A program made the translations under genes and the position numbers. This document shows positions 1-12,659 of a stretch of 64,000 bases of DNA, piece after piece; the stretch's first letter is position 1, and each line of letters begins with the position of its first letter. Below the pieces are notes generated by a model. It was given only the letters and a program-made list of their open reading frames with translations, was not told where the DNA came from and ran no database searches. Source of the DNA: Mytilus trossulus (taxonomy: Eukaryota; Mollusca; Bivalvia; Mytilida; Mytilidae); assembly GCF_036588685.1 (NCBI RefSeq), contig NC_086375.1:10781916-10845915 (forward strand), written 5' to 3'.

Positions 1-2192
1 AATGATATTGTACGTATGTATCGAATACAGTAAATTATAAGTCTTTCACGGATACTGTGGTTATACTGTAATGAGATGCGCAGACAGATTTATGATGATA
101 TAATCAAAGAAAAAACTTTGACGGAGGAAGGATAAAATCTAGGACGTTTTCCCAAAATTGACAAAGATCTTTATCGGACAGGATAGTCGCTGCATCGAAG
201 TAAATTCATTGTTTCCTTTTTCACAGTTGATAATCAGCAAGAATATGTGATCATTATTAGTAATAAAAACAACTCCTGAGTCCTCATCAGATATCCTATA
301 AATAGTACGGGAAAGTCCAAGTCAGTGAACTAATATCATAAACTCTGGGTTACATTTTGTCTCTGCAGGTCTTTCAGACAATAAATTCAAATAAAAAAAT
401 AACTCTAGTCTTTTCTAGCCCCAAAAAAGTTTTCACAGCGAACGGTAAAATACTGCTTTTGGGACAAGCGGCGTATCTAAGGTGGTGGAACCCCCTTTTT
501 GACGATGAATGCGTCTGAATAGGTAAACATAAGGCTCTTCCCCTCCCCCCCCCCCCCCCCCCCCCCCCCATCCTGGGTTTGAACCCGGGCCCTTTTAAAA
601 ATGGCTGGACCCAAATTATATCAAAATTACAGAAAGGACCTGCCAAGCTATATGTAAAAATATGGACAATTCTTTAATAAAAATGGGGGGGGGGGGGGTG
701 TCTTTTTTGCTTAGGTTGATTAGGTACTTTCATACTTTGTGTTAACTGGTATTAAGAAAATATGTGTGTTGTTAACTGTTATTCAAATTATCAAATAACA
801 ATTAAGGAATTTTTATCTCCTTGTTTTTTTTTCGATCGATATAAAGTATTTTGCCCTATATTGACCCCATTTTCTTAGGTAAAAATCATTAATCAATTAT
901 ATAAGTCGTACTGAGATTTCTTCCGGCAACACTGACATCTTAATCCAGCCTTCTATTTCGTCAGCGTTAGCTTATACTGGATCTATGGTTAAACAGTGGC
1001 CCAGGATCACAGGTTATAGCAATCAGTGAGCCAGAACCCGAGGCTACGACAAATCATACAATCTAATAGGGTAGCGAATTCAGTTTCTGCAGAGGTTAAC
1101 CGCTTGTCGAGGTTTAAATTTTCGCACCTTCTATGCAGGATCAAAAGTCAAACATATATTGTTTGCATTTAAGTGACAATTTTGATTTTTTACATTTTAT
1201 CATTGTCAATAAAAATTTTGTTATTTCATTATTTTAATAAATATTTCAATGATTGAAAGTTGTGACCTCAGTTTACATGGTTTACAGCAATTTAACATTT
1301 ATTGTTGCAATTTTCATTAATCATGTTGATGCAAATTCATTTCCGGAATTTTCGATTCTTTAATATGAAATAAATATATAGAAAGTTGTCCTTATGTTAT
1401 ATGTTAACCGGACTTTAACCAAATGCCTTTGATTTATGTTAACAAAAAACCTGGGATATGCACCTTACTGTTTAATAATGAACCAATTGTGAACTTGTGA
1501 TACATGTTTTGATAATTTGCAAACAAAGAGTCTAGTTCTACGGTCTACATCTCGGGACCATTAAAGCATAAAAGGGGGGACACTTTTTTTATGTTTTTCT
1601 TTGGGGGGGAGATAATTTATAATTTTACCTGTTTCTGATCTTATTAAAATATGCAGTATATTGAATCAATAAAAACTTATTTAATCATACCACATCTGTT
1701 TTTTTTTTATTTATCTAAAATATGCCTAAATGATCTGTGTATTTTTCTTCCTTCCACGTCATCGATCTTAAAGTTAGCTAGGTACTTGACGCATTACTAA
1801 ATAAACAGCTGCGCTATGACCTCATGATACGCCCGTCGTTTTATGCAATAACCATAATTCTAATATGACGTCCTTATTACGCTTTGTAAACAAAGCCGTG
1901 TTCCAATGAGCATAAAAAATATGGTTGACACATGCGCACGAACTTACTGTGTATATTAACGTTATTCCCATCGTTATCCTTTAAATTGTACACATTTAAG
2001 CAGCAAGCATACACTTTTATTGTGTATTTTTATAAAACAACATATATTTACCCTGCCAATAGTTTTTAAACTTATCTAATATGAAATGTAATGCACAGAC
2101 TCCTCGGGGAGGAAACGGGAAAAGCCAAACATTTTTACGGTATTTTCGTACGCTTCGACCTATAAAAACACTGTATTTGTCCTATTAGAATA
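1..2192. other. Gene-poor AT-rich DNA with homopolymer tracts
   Basis: I see no supported gene. Bases 374-700 carry a repeat copy with an uninterrupted run of 25 C (545-569), followed on the minus strand by a GGTTCAAACCC motif that resembles a tRNA-type B box, and a G run near 686-698. This may be a tRNA-derived SINE fragment read on the minus strand. The open frame across it is only repeat sequence. The rest is AT-rich with short T and A runs. Confidence 0.5.
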
Positions 2193-2357
2193 GAAATAAT
2201 TCCTTCGTGTCATATATACTCTATGCTCATTTTAACATGGGTAGGCATTATATTTGACCACATTTTACACCTCGCTATCGCTCAGTATAAAATATCGACA
2301 AATGTAATGCCTACCCATGTTAAAATGAGCATAGAGCATGACACGAAGGAATCATTT
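2193..2357. repeat. Foldback (hairpin) element, about 165 bp
   Basis: The left half (about 2193-2255) and right half (about 2300-2357) are near-perfect reverse complements. Both contain the arm CTCATTTTAACATGGGTAGG or its complement, and pairing continues imperfectly into the centre (CATTTTACACC against TATAAAATATCGAC). There is no coding potential. It looks like a small non-autonomous inverted-repeat (MITE-type) element. Confidence 0.8.
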
Positions 2358-3737
2358 CTTAAATAGTTTCTGAGATACAGCGTGACATGTGAAAACACAC
2401 CTTTTCTTAACATACTTTTTTAATACTAAAAACTCAATAACTCATAATTAAAGTTTTGAAGCATCACCAAAAAGAATACAGAACTTAAGATTAATATAAC
2501 TAAGAAGTGGGCAAAGTTTTAAACAATAATCATAAATTGTTTTTTTAGATACGGCGCTACATGTGAACCCCCTCCCCCTTAAAAAAACAAACTCAATATC
2601 TCTAAATTAATATTTTGAATCAAAACCAAAAAGTATACAGATCTTTGGATTAATATAATGTAGACCGAAAAGTTATCAATTATTTCCCTTTAATTTCTCA
2701 AATTAAAAAAAACAAAAAAACGTATGAAGTTCTTAGATTGGTCATATTCAGGTGCAAATTTTTATGTAAGTATTTGTTCCTTCTTCAGTGAATATAAAAT
2801 AAGAATATTGTGGTTCATCTCTAACTCTAAGCCAAATGTCAATTTTATTTGATGTAAACATGGTTAAGTGTGTCACCTTAAAACAACCTATCCAAATTCT
2901 AATAATTATTTTTAAAGCTTAATTTTACTTGCATTTAATAAATGAACATGATATAGGTATAGATATTCATATGTAAAGATAACTAGTATCTTTATAGTCG
3001 TTAATTGTAAAATATATGCACAAATAACATCAAATTTAAAGATAAAATTTCTTTGTAGGTAGAAGAAGCTTTATCAGCAATGGACAACTTAGAGTCATCA
3101 AAGGCATCAGGATTATAATTTAGCACGCCAGACGCTCGTTTCGTCTTCATAAGACTCATCAGTGAATCTCATACGAAAACATTCATTAAGCCAACCAAGC
3201 ACAAAGTTAATGAACATTGAGGATCCGAAATTCCAAACAGTTGTGCCAAATACGGCCAAGGCAACCTAGAAGTTAAGATTGACAATTAATTGAGAATAAA
3301 ATAATATAGAGAGCAAGATAAATAAGAGAAGAAAATATTTAATCATAGTTACAGTTTTTTTATAAATAGCAGCCTCACTAATCATAACGAAAAAGACAGT
3401 TTATCACAAGCATTGCTACCAATCGATCTTGACCCAGTCGTGGCTATATAATTCTGTTTTGCTATCAACGCTACTGATAGTGGGATTGTCTATATAACAC
3501 TGTTTCTAAAAAGAATATGTTGCTGATTATGATAGAAGTACACCTCCTATTAGTAGTAACATCAGAAGATTACCTTACTACGCTTAAAGAAGTTTTCAAG
3601 GAATAATAAACAGTCAATAGGAATATAGACCAACTGTTTTGATGTCTGAAAACTACAAGATCACTTATTAAACACCTATGGTGTGGATACAAACAGGGAA
3701 AATACCATAATGTATAAGACAGAACGATAATAGTATG
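2358..3737. other. No gene seen
   Basis: AT-rich sequence. A short piece near 3100-3260 (GACGCTCGTTTCGTCTTC and neighbours) resembles a dispersed mussel repeat. No ORF or splice structure is supported. Confidence 0.4.
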
Positions 3738-4176
3738 TGACTGAATTCAGTCATAGACTTAGATTTAAAATGTGTTTGTATATATTGTATAGATATTTCT
3801 ACTGCACAAACCATGTACTTTATAATGTCAATGAATAGTGGTGCCAGTGACTGAATTCAGTCAAGATTTTCGTTATTGTTAACATTAATATGTATATTTA
3901 GAATCAACTTGGAATTTTTTTCTATAATACTATAATCTAGTTTTGAAAAAAGGAAGATGATTCTTGATGTTTAATTGTAAATTGACTGAATTCAGTCAAC
4001 AGTTTTCTTATGCACTTCTGTAAAAACTGTATATACCCCTCAGAGCATTTAACTTGTTGTGTAGGATATTGCACACACCCAACTGCTACCAATCTCTAAT
4101 TTTTAATGTATTATCAATTGAATATTCAAATAAATTAAGATGAAAGTAAAAGTGCAAGATGACTGAATTCAGTCAT
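3738..4176. repeat. Cluster of four perfect 16-bp palindromes
   Basis: TGACTGAATTCAGTCA occurs without mismatch at 3738-3753, 3848-3863, 3983-3998 and 4160-4175. The last two extend to 18-bp palindromes. Steps are 110, 135 and 177 bp, and the intervening sequences are not similar to each other. This is therefore not an ordinary tandem repeat; only the palindrome is shared. Each half contains a TGACT/AGTCA half-site like those bound by bZIP dimers. Function unknown. Confidence 0.9.
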
Positions 4177-6528
4177 GACTATGGTGTCACATATGCAGTT
4201 TTTATTCATACAGATAACTGGGACAAACAGATTTTCATTAAAAAAAATAGTCACAATTTAACAGTTTGAATAAAACGTATATTCTCATTTATTTTGTTTT
4301 TGAACATGCTAAATAAAAGCTTCAGATTACACAAATGGAAGCAAGTACCCATTATGCCTAATATATTTTTCCAAACAGAGACCGAAATCCTCAGACTAAC
4401 AAAATAGTATATGCACATTTGCAATCGTGTACTTCTAAGAAAATAGCTGAAAATACGTAAGGACACGATTTGCATCAACATCTGTCAATTTTTTCTAAGA
4501 TATAGGGAGAAACCTCAGTTATCTAAATTTTAAGGAGGTGTTATTAAGCAGATTCTTGCATACCCTCCATATTTGACAAATCAGAATATTGACAAGTTGA
4601 AACAGAATGTGTTGTATATAGATGACGACAGAAAAATGCATGGCCCCCATCGTAATGTATATATACAAGTAATTAATTATTTTAGCAATACAATTCAGAA
4701 TAAGAAAATACTTAATAACATTTTTATGGGTAAATTTAGAAAATGGTATTTAGAAATGTACACTTACATATTTTCTTTTGAGCATAAGCTTTTAAAGGTC
4801 TGGATCGTTTGAAATTGCCCCGACTTGTGTAATACGTAATTAAACGTTGAGCTTTTATACACCACCGATTGAGGATTCCCATGGAAAACACCTTACTAAA
4901 AATAACTTATCGATTGGGTCATTTATTTAGGACTTATTTTAGAATGTTTGCATGCTTGCCAAAACAGACTAAGACTCTAAAAACAAAATTGAAAATACAT
5001 TTGTAAATCAAATCCTCTGAATCTCAGATAGAAAAATCCAAATTTCATTTGGCTGATATCTGCTGAAGATTTATTGATCTATATATATATATAAAATCCA
5101 TGACCTACAGAATAAATTTAAACCTCGAAAATCATAATACGACACTTGGTTACAAATGTATATATGTTTTTATAATCGACCCTGTTTAAAACAGGGACAT
5201 TCTGTTCATACGTATTTGAGCTGACCATTTTGAAATGATTTAAATGCAGAACTCTAATTCGTGTTCTATTTTAACGCTATGTTTAAATTTTGCAGGAATA
5301 TATTACAAGTGTTTAAATTCTTATGTTCTGCACAACACCAGCTGTTTCTAACATGTCTAAAGGGGGCGACAATTTGATTTGCTAAGAACCCAAAAAGTAA
5401 GATTATTTTTTTAACTAAAGGGAAAATAAATAGCTATGCCTCCCTAAGAATATTATCAAATGGTCGTCCCATCCAATTTCAATAAATAATCTTTTATTTT
5501 TAGAAAACGAACTGTCTGTTGTTTGTGATTTTTTAATAGTATAATTGATGCAAGTTCTCTCTTTGTAAAAGTATTTCATACATGATCATGAAGGCTATGG
5601 GCAATATGATTAGTTGGTACTACAGCATAGCTGTTTATGTTTTGCAGTGTTTTTGAGGACTGTTGACTCGTCTTTTCGTTGTTTCGTTTTTTCGCTATGA
5701 TTTTGTCTGTTTTTCTTTTCATCGTTTTTTTTCCATGCCTATTATAAAAATTATACTAGATAGCATATAATTATATAAACTGATCAATTAACTATTTATG
5801 CAGAATTTTCGAAGTCAAATGTAAATAAATTGATGAAAGCCATCCAACTCAGCAAAACACAGTCAAATTATATGCTCAGTCAATCAGACTTTTTTTTTAA
5901 ATAAATGGTGTACAGTGTATTGAACATGTTGAATGATCGTGTGTCTCATTATGCAAAATGCTTGACTTTACACAATTTTTTTTTAAAAACATTGGGATAT
6001 GATTTCCAATGAGAAAACTGTACATCAGATTTTACTGGACAAGGATGTGAAATATACTATAGGTAACTGTATGGATATCAACACAAACAATCCCTATAAT
6101 GCATAGTCAGCTATTAAAGTCCCAAACATGGGAATTTTTAATTATTCCAAATTACGACGACGAGGGATTTTCTAACGACCTTGACTACACATGAAGTTCT
6201 TGTACGGTCGGGCAAATAAGGAGAAACCCAACGGCGTGATTTAGACTAAAAGTTTACTTACTTAAACAATAATCTCCTTAAACTTTGACCATGTTTAATT
6301 AAGATTGTTATTTTTTTTTCTCTCCAACGAAAATAATGAGACTAGACAAATGTGTAGTCTTACGTAGAATGCCAAATACGGCTTTTGATTAAATAAAAAA
6401 GAAAGGCAATGTTAAATGACAAAAAAATCCGTTATTTTAATAGTCGGGGTAAAAAAATGATCTAATTTATGCTGGAATTCACAAAATTCTTTACTTTCGA
6501 TTTTTCCATATGATTTTCGAAAAATCTT
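4177..6528. other. No gene seen
   Basis: AT-rich with T-runs. Only short open frames occur, with no recognisable domain; one at 4573-4812 opens on TTG and has no family signature. There is a short (TA)n near 5080. Confidence 0.4.
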
Positions 6529-6983
6529 ACACAGCCATTTTTGCATAGGTACTATTTTTGAACTTTAAATTTGTAGTACTGAAAATTTACTTTTGATATT
6601 AAGTACTATTTCTTTACTTTAAGATTATTGTACTATTTTATTAATGTATACACACCTGTTTTTTACAGTCCTTGATTTGTACTTTAAATTTTGGTACAGA
6701 AATAATACCAAAAGCAATCACAATATTCCATGTTTGAAAATCATAATTTTAAGAGATTTATAATAGACATACTATCAAAATGCTGAAAATGTAACGTTGT
6801 TACCAAAAAATATGTAGTACTTAAATTTTCAAGTACAAATCAAGTACTGTAAAATACAAGTACAAATGTACCTAAATATTACAATAATTTTAGAGTAACA
6901 AAATAATGCTGAATATTAGAAGTAGATTTCCAGTACTACAGATTTTTGGTACAGACATAGTACCTATGCAAAAGTAGCTGTGT
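6529..6983. repeat. Foldback element, about 455 bp
   Basis: The ends are inverted: ACACAGCCATTTTTGCATAG at the left pairs with CTATGCAAAAGTAGCTGTGT at the right. Inside, a TACTTTAAATTTT segment pairs with a complementary AAATTTTCAAGTACAAATC segment near 6820-6845. GTACT motifs recur through both arms. There is no coding capacity. It is a MITE-like inverted-repeat element. Confidence 0.75.
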
Positions 6984-7741
6984 ACAATTAAATACGTCAT
7001 CATAAAAATAGAAATGAAATTGTCGACTTTCATTTGCACTTTTGGGCAATCTCTCCTAATATGTTTGCAACAGTTGCGCCTGGAGTTTACCGGAAAACAA
7101 CAATATATCAAATTTATAAATATACCAATCAAACTTACATTTGTAAAGTAAGTAAAACACCGGGTGCGATAATTTTTTTAATCTAATATTAAACGAATTT
7201 TTTTTTAAAGAAAAAAATCGAAATAATTTTTCAATCACGAGAAAGACACTGATCTCCTGATGATAGTTCACCAAGGACATTTCCTCATCTGAGACAGATC
7301 TACGTACCAAAGAAATTAAGTAGCAACTTATCATCTTCTACGTGCAACATTGCAGGAGTCTGGATCCACATTAAAGAGACAATAAACAGCTGCTAAAAAT
7401 CTGTAGCAGTTTCGAGCTAGATTGCCCATTCTGTACTGGACATAGAAAATATTTCTATGCGTGTTTTCTTTTAACGATGATGTAAAGCATAAACTGAAAT
7501 AGCTATTGGTTTAAATTCTGTCCCAAGTTAGAAACCTGATGTTTAGTAGTTCATAAGTGTTTCTCGTTTTGTGACTAGACCGTTGTTTTTTCATTTTGAA
7601 TGATTTTACACTAGTCATCTTTGGGGCCCTTTATAGCTTGCTGATCGAGGTGAGCCATGATTCCGTGTTGAAGACCGTACATTGACCTATTATCATTAAC
7701 TTTTGATTTTTCTACTATTTACACTACACTTCTACACTATC
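6984..7741. repeat. Unassigned sequence ending in a retroelement tail
   Basis: 6984-7555 shows no gene. About 7556-7700 (…GGGGCCCTTTATAGCTTGCTG…, GAAGACCGTACATTGACC) is one of the recurring 3'-tail repeats of this window in plus orientation; compare 40700-40900 and 61950-62145. Confidence 0.6.
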
Positions 7742-9345
7742 TTATTAAACAAAAAATGTCCTATTTAATTAAATGGTCGTTTATTAAAGCTGAATGCAAA
7801 TATATTTTCTGCAACTCATTTAAAGCCTTCTTCTCTAATGAGAAAGGTAAATATGCTAGATATACTTACTGGAGGTGTGATGAGATGATTGAAGCTGTTA
7901 GTTTTCTCCTAGATAATATTTATGTACTTTTCGGCAAAAAAGTTTATCGACAGGTTGTAGGTATCCCCATATAGGCACTAATTGTGCCCCTTTAATAGCG
8001 GACTTGTTTTTGTACTGTTACGAATCACAGTTTATGACTCAACTCAGTAAAGACCCGTCGAACTTTAATTGATAAATTCTACAACACTTACCGTTACCTT
8101 GATGATATTTTCCCGTTTTCTCAATATACTGCTGAAATTTACCCCAAGGAACTTACTAAAAATAAATAAAATTTATTCGGTAACAACTGTTCTTTCCTGG
8201 AGTTAGATATTTCAGGTTTTAAACGGGAAACTCCACACTAAAATGTTCGACAAAAGAAACGATTTTTCTTTCCCTATTGTTAATTTTCCATTTTTAGATG
8301 GTGATGTTCCTTTGGCACCATCTTTACGGTGTTTATATTTCACAGCCCGTTCGCTATACCCGTGTCTGTCAGTGTGACGTTTTTTATTTTAACGAATGCA
8401 ATCTATGTATAACTGGTAAATAATTAATGGGATAGCACATCCTCATTTTTACGGTAATGTTGTTAACCGTGCCCGGAAATTTAGAAATGATTCTTGTAAA
8501 CATGTCGCTCCTTTAAATAAACTTATTCTATAAGGTTACCTATTCAACACTGTACTAAGATCATTGAATATTGTTTTTATTGGTATGAATATTGATTTTG
8601 TTATCAGTAAATTAAAAGCTAACTAAATATTACTAGTAAAAACTATGTTATGTGCATATACATATTCATGGATCTTCAATCTGTCGATACCTGTAACTTG
8701 GCATTGCACAAGGTCATGTTTATCTCTGGCTGTTTATGACGTTTTTACACTAAATCCATTGGATGTTGGATGTATACGGATTTATAGTTTATTCTTTGAT
8801 GCATGATTTTTTTAATTAGTTGTAAGTGGCTTTGAACTGGCTATCAGATAACTGCGAGTACTCTCAGACCTGTTCATTGTGTCTTTTTGTGTCGGGATGT
8901 ATAAGTACCCACCCACGTCCACTTGTATTTTTGTCCATCTGATGAGTTAATCCTTTTTCAACTGATAGTTCGTTCTTATGTTGTACTGTTATGCCACTGT
9001 CCCAGGTAAGAGGAGAGTGGGGATCCCGCTAAAATGTTTAACCCCGCCACATTATTTGTGTATGTGTCTGTCCCAAGTCAGGAGCCTTTAATTCAGTGGT
9101 TGTCGTGTGTTTAGGTGTTACATATTTGTTTTTCGTTCATTTTTTTTATATAGATAAGGCCGTTAGTTTTCTGTTTGAATTATTTTACATTGTCTTATCG
9201 GGGCCTTTTATAGCTGACTATGCGGTATGGGCTTTGCTCATTGTTGAAGGCCGTTCGGTGACGTATAGTTGTTAATGTCTGTGACATTTTGGTCTCTTGT
9301 GGACAGTTGTCTCATTGACAATCATACCACATCTTCTTTTTTATA
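7742..9345 (+). mobile_element. Degraded reverse-transcriptase retroelement
   Basis: Frames broken by stops and shifts encode, in order, a segment ending RQVVGIP, then GTNCAPLIADLFLYCYE, then YRYLDDIFPFS (the YxDD polymerase motif, YLDD at 8095-8106). Next come FDKRNDFSFPIVNFPFLDGD and a YGVYISQLVRYTRVC-like stretch near 8340. A long non-coding tail (about 8740-9345) follows and ends in CATACCACATCTTCTTTTTT. The order matches a retroelement RT followed by its 3' UTR. The element is not intact. I recognise the RT as a family common in bivalve genomes but cannot name the clade from sequence alone. Confidence 0.8.
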
Positions 9346-11148
9346 TTTTACAAATTGTGTCTTGGATGGAGAGTTGTTCCATTGGCATTCATACCACATC
9401 TTCTTATATCTATGTGATAAATGTAGTTGTGCATGGCTTTTTCTTCTTTTTTTTGTGAGAAAAGAAATAGATTTTTGTCAATTTGTATCATTTTGTTATT
9501 GATTTTTTGATTCACTAATAAAGAATAAATGTAAGTACAAACAAACAATTAACTATGATGTTTGTTGTTATGAATGACAACTCTTGTGCCAAAATACTTA
9601 TGTTGGTACTTGCACGTGCTCAATATTTGCGACTCACAAATATGAGTTAAAATATGCATATATGTTCTAACATTTGAAAGTTTAATATTGTTCGAATTTG
9701 CATATAAATATCATTTATCCTTAGCTCTTATCCGTAGTTCAGAAATCGTATAATTTTGTAGATCTTTTTTAAGTATTTGATTTAGTCCAAATGCATGCCT
9801 TCTCTTTTTAAACAAATGCCATCCTGTTTTTTACGTCTTAAAAAGTTATAGTCGTGTGCTGCATTGTTCTTCTCCTAATTAATCTTCACGATTTGTTCTT
9901 CTTTCAAGTACTCTTTACTTTTACGCGCGATGGACAGAGCTGGTGTTTTCGTTCTTTCCCTCCATTCAAAAATATGATTGCTTTCTTGGTAACTTTAATG
10001 TTCGAGAAACAGAAAACTTAATTATTCATACAAATATTGTTCGGAATAGATTATATAGATCGTATAAATGGTTGAATATCGTTACTTTGATATATTGATA
10101 TTGGGATCTCTGCCTGAAAGGTTCTGATTACACATGTATTTATAAACAAATTGACTAATGCAGGTGTAGTTAACCGATATTATATATATATATACTAATA
10201 ACAGTTGTGGTTCATTAATTTAAAAATCTCAAAAGGCAATAAAACAAGGACCATAACCTTTATTTTCTGTAGTATAATACAACATACTTTTCAGGTATCG
10301 ATCCAGGTGTCTCATCTATTAAACTATACAATACGGTCAATATTCAGGTTTCTCTCATAAAAATGGAATTGTGTCATATCCATATTAGGTGCCCAGGACT
10401 TAATATCAATATCCAGTGGTATCTGTTAAATGTCCATATATAGCTCTCAAGTCTACTGTTCAAATCTACCGCGAACTATATCTATTATCTCGTATACTAA
10501 TACATGTACCCTTTAATGTCCAAATATGGAGTTTTGGGACTAATCAGCACATAATGTAGTTCCTAAAGAAAAACAACAACCCATAGCAAATACATGTTTA
10601 TATCAACAAATAAATGAGTCAAGATAAAACGTATTTGCTGATATAATTTTCATGATGTACAAAAAATTGTTTTATATATAAGAGCGTCCGTTTGCATAAA
10701 GCAAAAAAAATAAAAATGCATGAGCTATCAAGATAGACAAACTTGCAAATATTACTGATTAAGAAGAGTATTTTATTATAGCAAAGAAAAACAGGAAATG
10801 CGCCATATTCCAAGTTTACGAATTGTTCATAAAGTAAACGATACCGAATGCATGTAGCACATGTATTGAATAGTCTAAGGGCGGATAAAGTTTTCTTTAA
10901 AAAAAAGTAGGCCGTAATTGTATAAAACTGAATATATTCGTGGCTCATTAATATTTTTTTTAAGATTTAAGCACACACAAAAAACACGCAACATTTCAGT
11001 ACGACCCTCGATGTCTCTTCTTCACGGGTCCATCGTTATCAATATCGTCTGCTCCACCAAAATTATATATTCTACATGGTATTTAAAGAAAGGTCAATTG
11101 CATCTTAAAATTCTTTGTATTTATGCACGTTCTGTTGCTTCATGAAAT
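9346..11148. other. Retroelement tail fragment, then no gene seen
   Basis: 9346-9415 repeats the retroelement end (GGATGGAGAGTTGTTCCATT…CATACCACATCTTC). The rest to 11148 is AT-rich with a short (TA)n near 10180. The open frames at 10619-10948 and 10918-11145 have no domain signature. Confidence 0.45.
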
Positions 11149-11289
11149 TTGCGACTCGCTAAAAGTGCATATATCGTTTTTGGTTGTGAAATTTTGCTAA
11201 TGTTTTTCATATGGAATTTTAATGGTCAACTCAATTTTTCGTTTATAAGGACAAAGTTTGATGATTTCATTCATCCTAACGCTAAAGTC

Positions 11290-11530
11290 ACCGTGCTGCC
11301 ATGCCAAGGTTTGACCTTGCATGCTTATCGAGATATCGTCATCGGCCGTCTCCTGGTTGGAGTGTCCCAAAGTGAAGTAGTAAAAACTGAAAATAATTAC
11401 CAGAGGACAATTTTGCGTCTCTGGAATAAATACAAACAGAGCTGGCTGAACTTAGGACCGCCAGAGGAGCTGAAGATCTCGCATAAAGACTCCTGAACAA
11501 GATAGTTACAATCGGGTACTTCATCTACCA
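11290..11530 (+). pseudogene. Tc1-like transposase N-terminal fragment
   Basis: The frame encodes …LTLHAYRDIVIGRLLVGVSQ…QRTILRLWNKYKQ. This is the layout of the first helix-turn-helix of Tc1/mariner transposases: an 'RD..IG.L..G.SQ' helix followed by 'TI.RLW..Y.Q'. Immediately after, the sequence continues in a shifted frame as DRQRS…KTPEQD…RVLH, which resembles the linker and second DNA-binding helix. No DDE catalytic domain follows. It is a short decayed fragment; function is inferred from the motif only. Confidence 0.65.
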
Positions 11531-11579
11531 TACCATTGCAGCATCAGTCACTGCTGGAAAGAATCAGCTCAAAAACACT

Positions 11580-11900
11580 AATAATGATTCAAAAAATATA
11601 AAAAAGAAGATGTGGTATGATTGCCAATGAGACAACTCTCAACAAGAGACAAAATGACACAGAAGTTTACAAATAATGTTGTAATAGTACAACATTAGAA
11701 CGAACTATAAAAAATAGTTTAAAAAGATTAAGTCTTAGATGCATGATTTTTTATGAGTTGTAAGTGACTTAATTTGAAGTAGCTGTCAGTAACTGCCGCG
11801 TGAACGTACTATCAGATCAGTACTAAGTGTTTTTTTTGTTGTTGGGATGTACAAGTACCCGGCCACGTCCACATGTTTTTGTAGTATTTGTATTTTTATA
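11580..11900. repeat. Two retroelement 3'-tail fragments, opposite strands
   Basis: About 11598-11700 (AGAAGATGTGGTATGATTGC…) is the tail in minus orientation. About 11728-11880 (TTAGATGCATGATTTTTTAT…AAGTACCCGGCCACGTCCAC) is a more internal tail portion in plus orientation. Both match parts of 8740-9345 and 43248-43825. Confidence 0.7.
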
Positions 11901-11933
11901 CGACAGCAAAAAATGAATTATATTGGTATCACG

Positions 11934-11960
11934 TTGTCGTCGTCGTCGTCGTCGTCGTTC
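11934..11960. repeat. (GTC)n microsatellite
   Basis: A perfect short run of GTC units. Its apparent poly-Arg reading on the minus strand is a by-product. Confidence 0.9.
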
Positions 11961-12130
11961 GAAGACATTTGGTTTTCGCACTAAAAGTAAATATAAATCT
12001 ATGAAATTTAAACACAAGGTTTATGACCATAAAAGGAAGGTTGGGATTGATTTTGGGTGTTCTGTCCCAACAGTTTAGAAATTAGGGGCCAAAAACAGGT
12101 CCAAAATAAGCATTCTTCTTGGAAGAAATT

Positions 12131-12290
12131 TTCAATTGCACAGTATTGCGCAATCGCAAGAAATCTTTAATTGCACAGTATTGTGCAATAGCAAACATTT
12201 TTTGATTGCACAGTATTGCGCAATAGCAAGAAATCTTCAATTGCGCAGTATTGTGCAATAGCAAGAAATCTTCAATTGCACAGTTTTTAT
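12131..12290. repeat. 35-bp tandem array of C/EBP-type palindromes
   Basis: Units begin at 12136, 12171, 12206, 12241 and 12276, exactly 35 bp apart. Each of the first four contains a perfect 10-bp palindrome: ATTGCGCAAT at 12145 and 12215, ATTGTGCAAT-type at 12180 and 12250. Within a unit TTGCACA-GTAT-TGTGCAA can form a 7-bp stem. RTTGCGCAAY is the established consensus of C/EBP-family bZIP dimers; whether anything binds here is unknown. The minus-strand open frame is repeat-driven. Confidence 0.85.
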
Positions 12291-12659
12291 GAAATTTTCT
12301 TATAAAATTGTTATCTTTCTATACAATATACAATGTATATATATATATACAATTTTACTACCAACTAATATATTAAAACAATCTTTACAATTCAGTTATT
12401 ACAACCACTTTTTTACATTTTGATATTTTATGATGCATTTAAATGAGTGTTTATTGTTGCAAACTCTATCAGAAATTTTAATTGAGATCAGTTTTGGAAT
12501 AAGGAAAAGGGGGATGTGAAAAAAATGGAGGGGGGTTCAATTTTTCTCATTTCAGATTTCATAAATAAAAAGAAAATGTCTTTTGAAAGGATTAATATTC
12601 AATAGCATAGTGAATTGCTCAAAGGCAAAACATTTTTTTTAAGTTCATAAGACCACATT

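Noticed and set aside
374-646. 90-aa frame with a poly-Gly run
   Set aside because: The Gly run is the translated C homopolymer; it is repeat DNA.
6890-7334. Two minus-strand frames of 80 and 92 aa
   Set aside because: The first overlaps the end of the foldback element; neither has a domain, and both are AT-rich.
11149-11496. 115-aa frame as a whole gene
   Set aside because: Only about 11290-11460 resembles a transposase helix-turn-helix; the upstream part is unrelated and its start is not an ATG of any recognisable gene.
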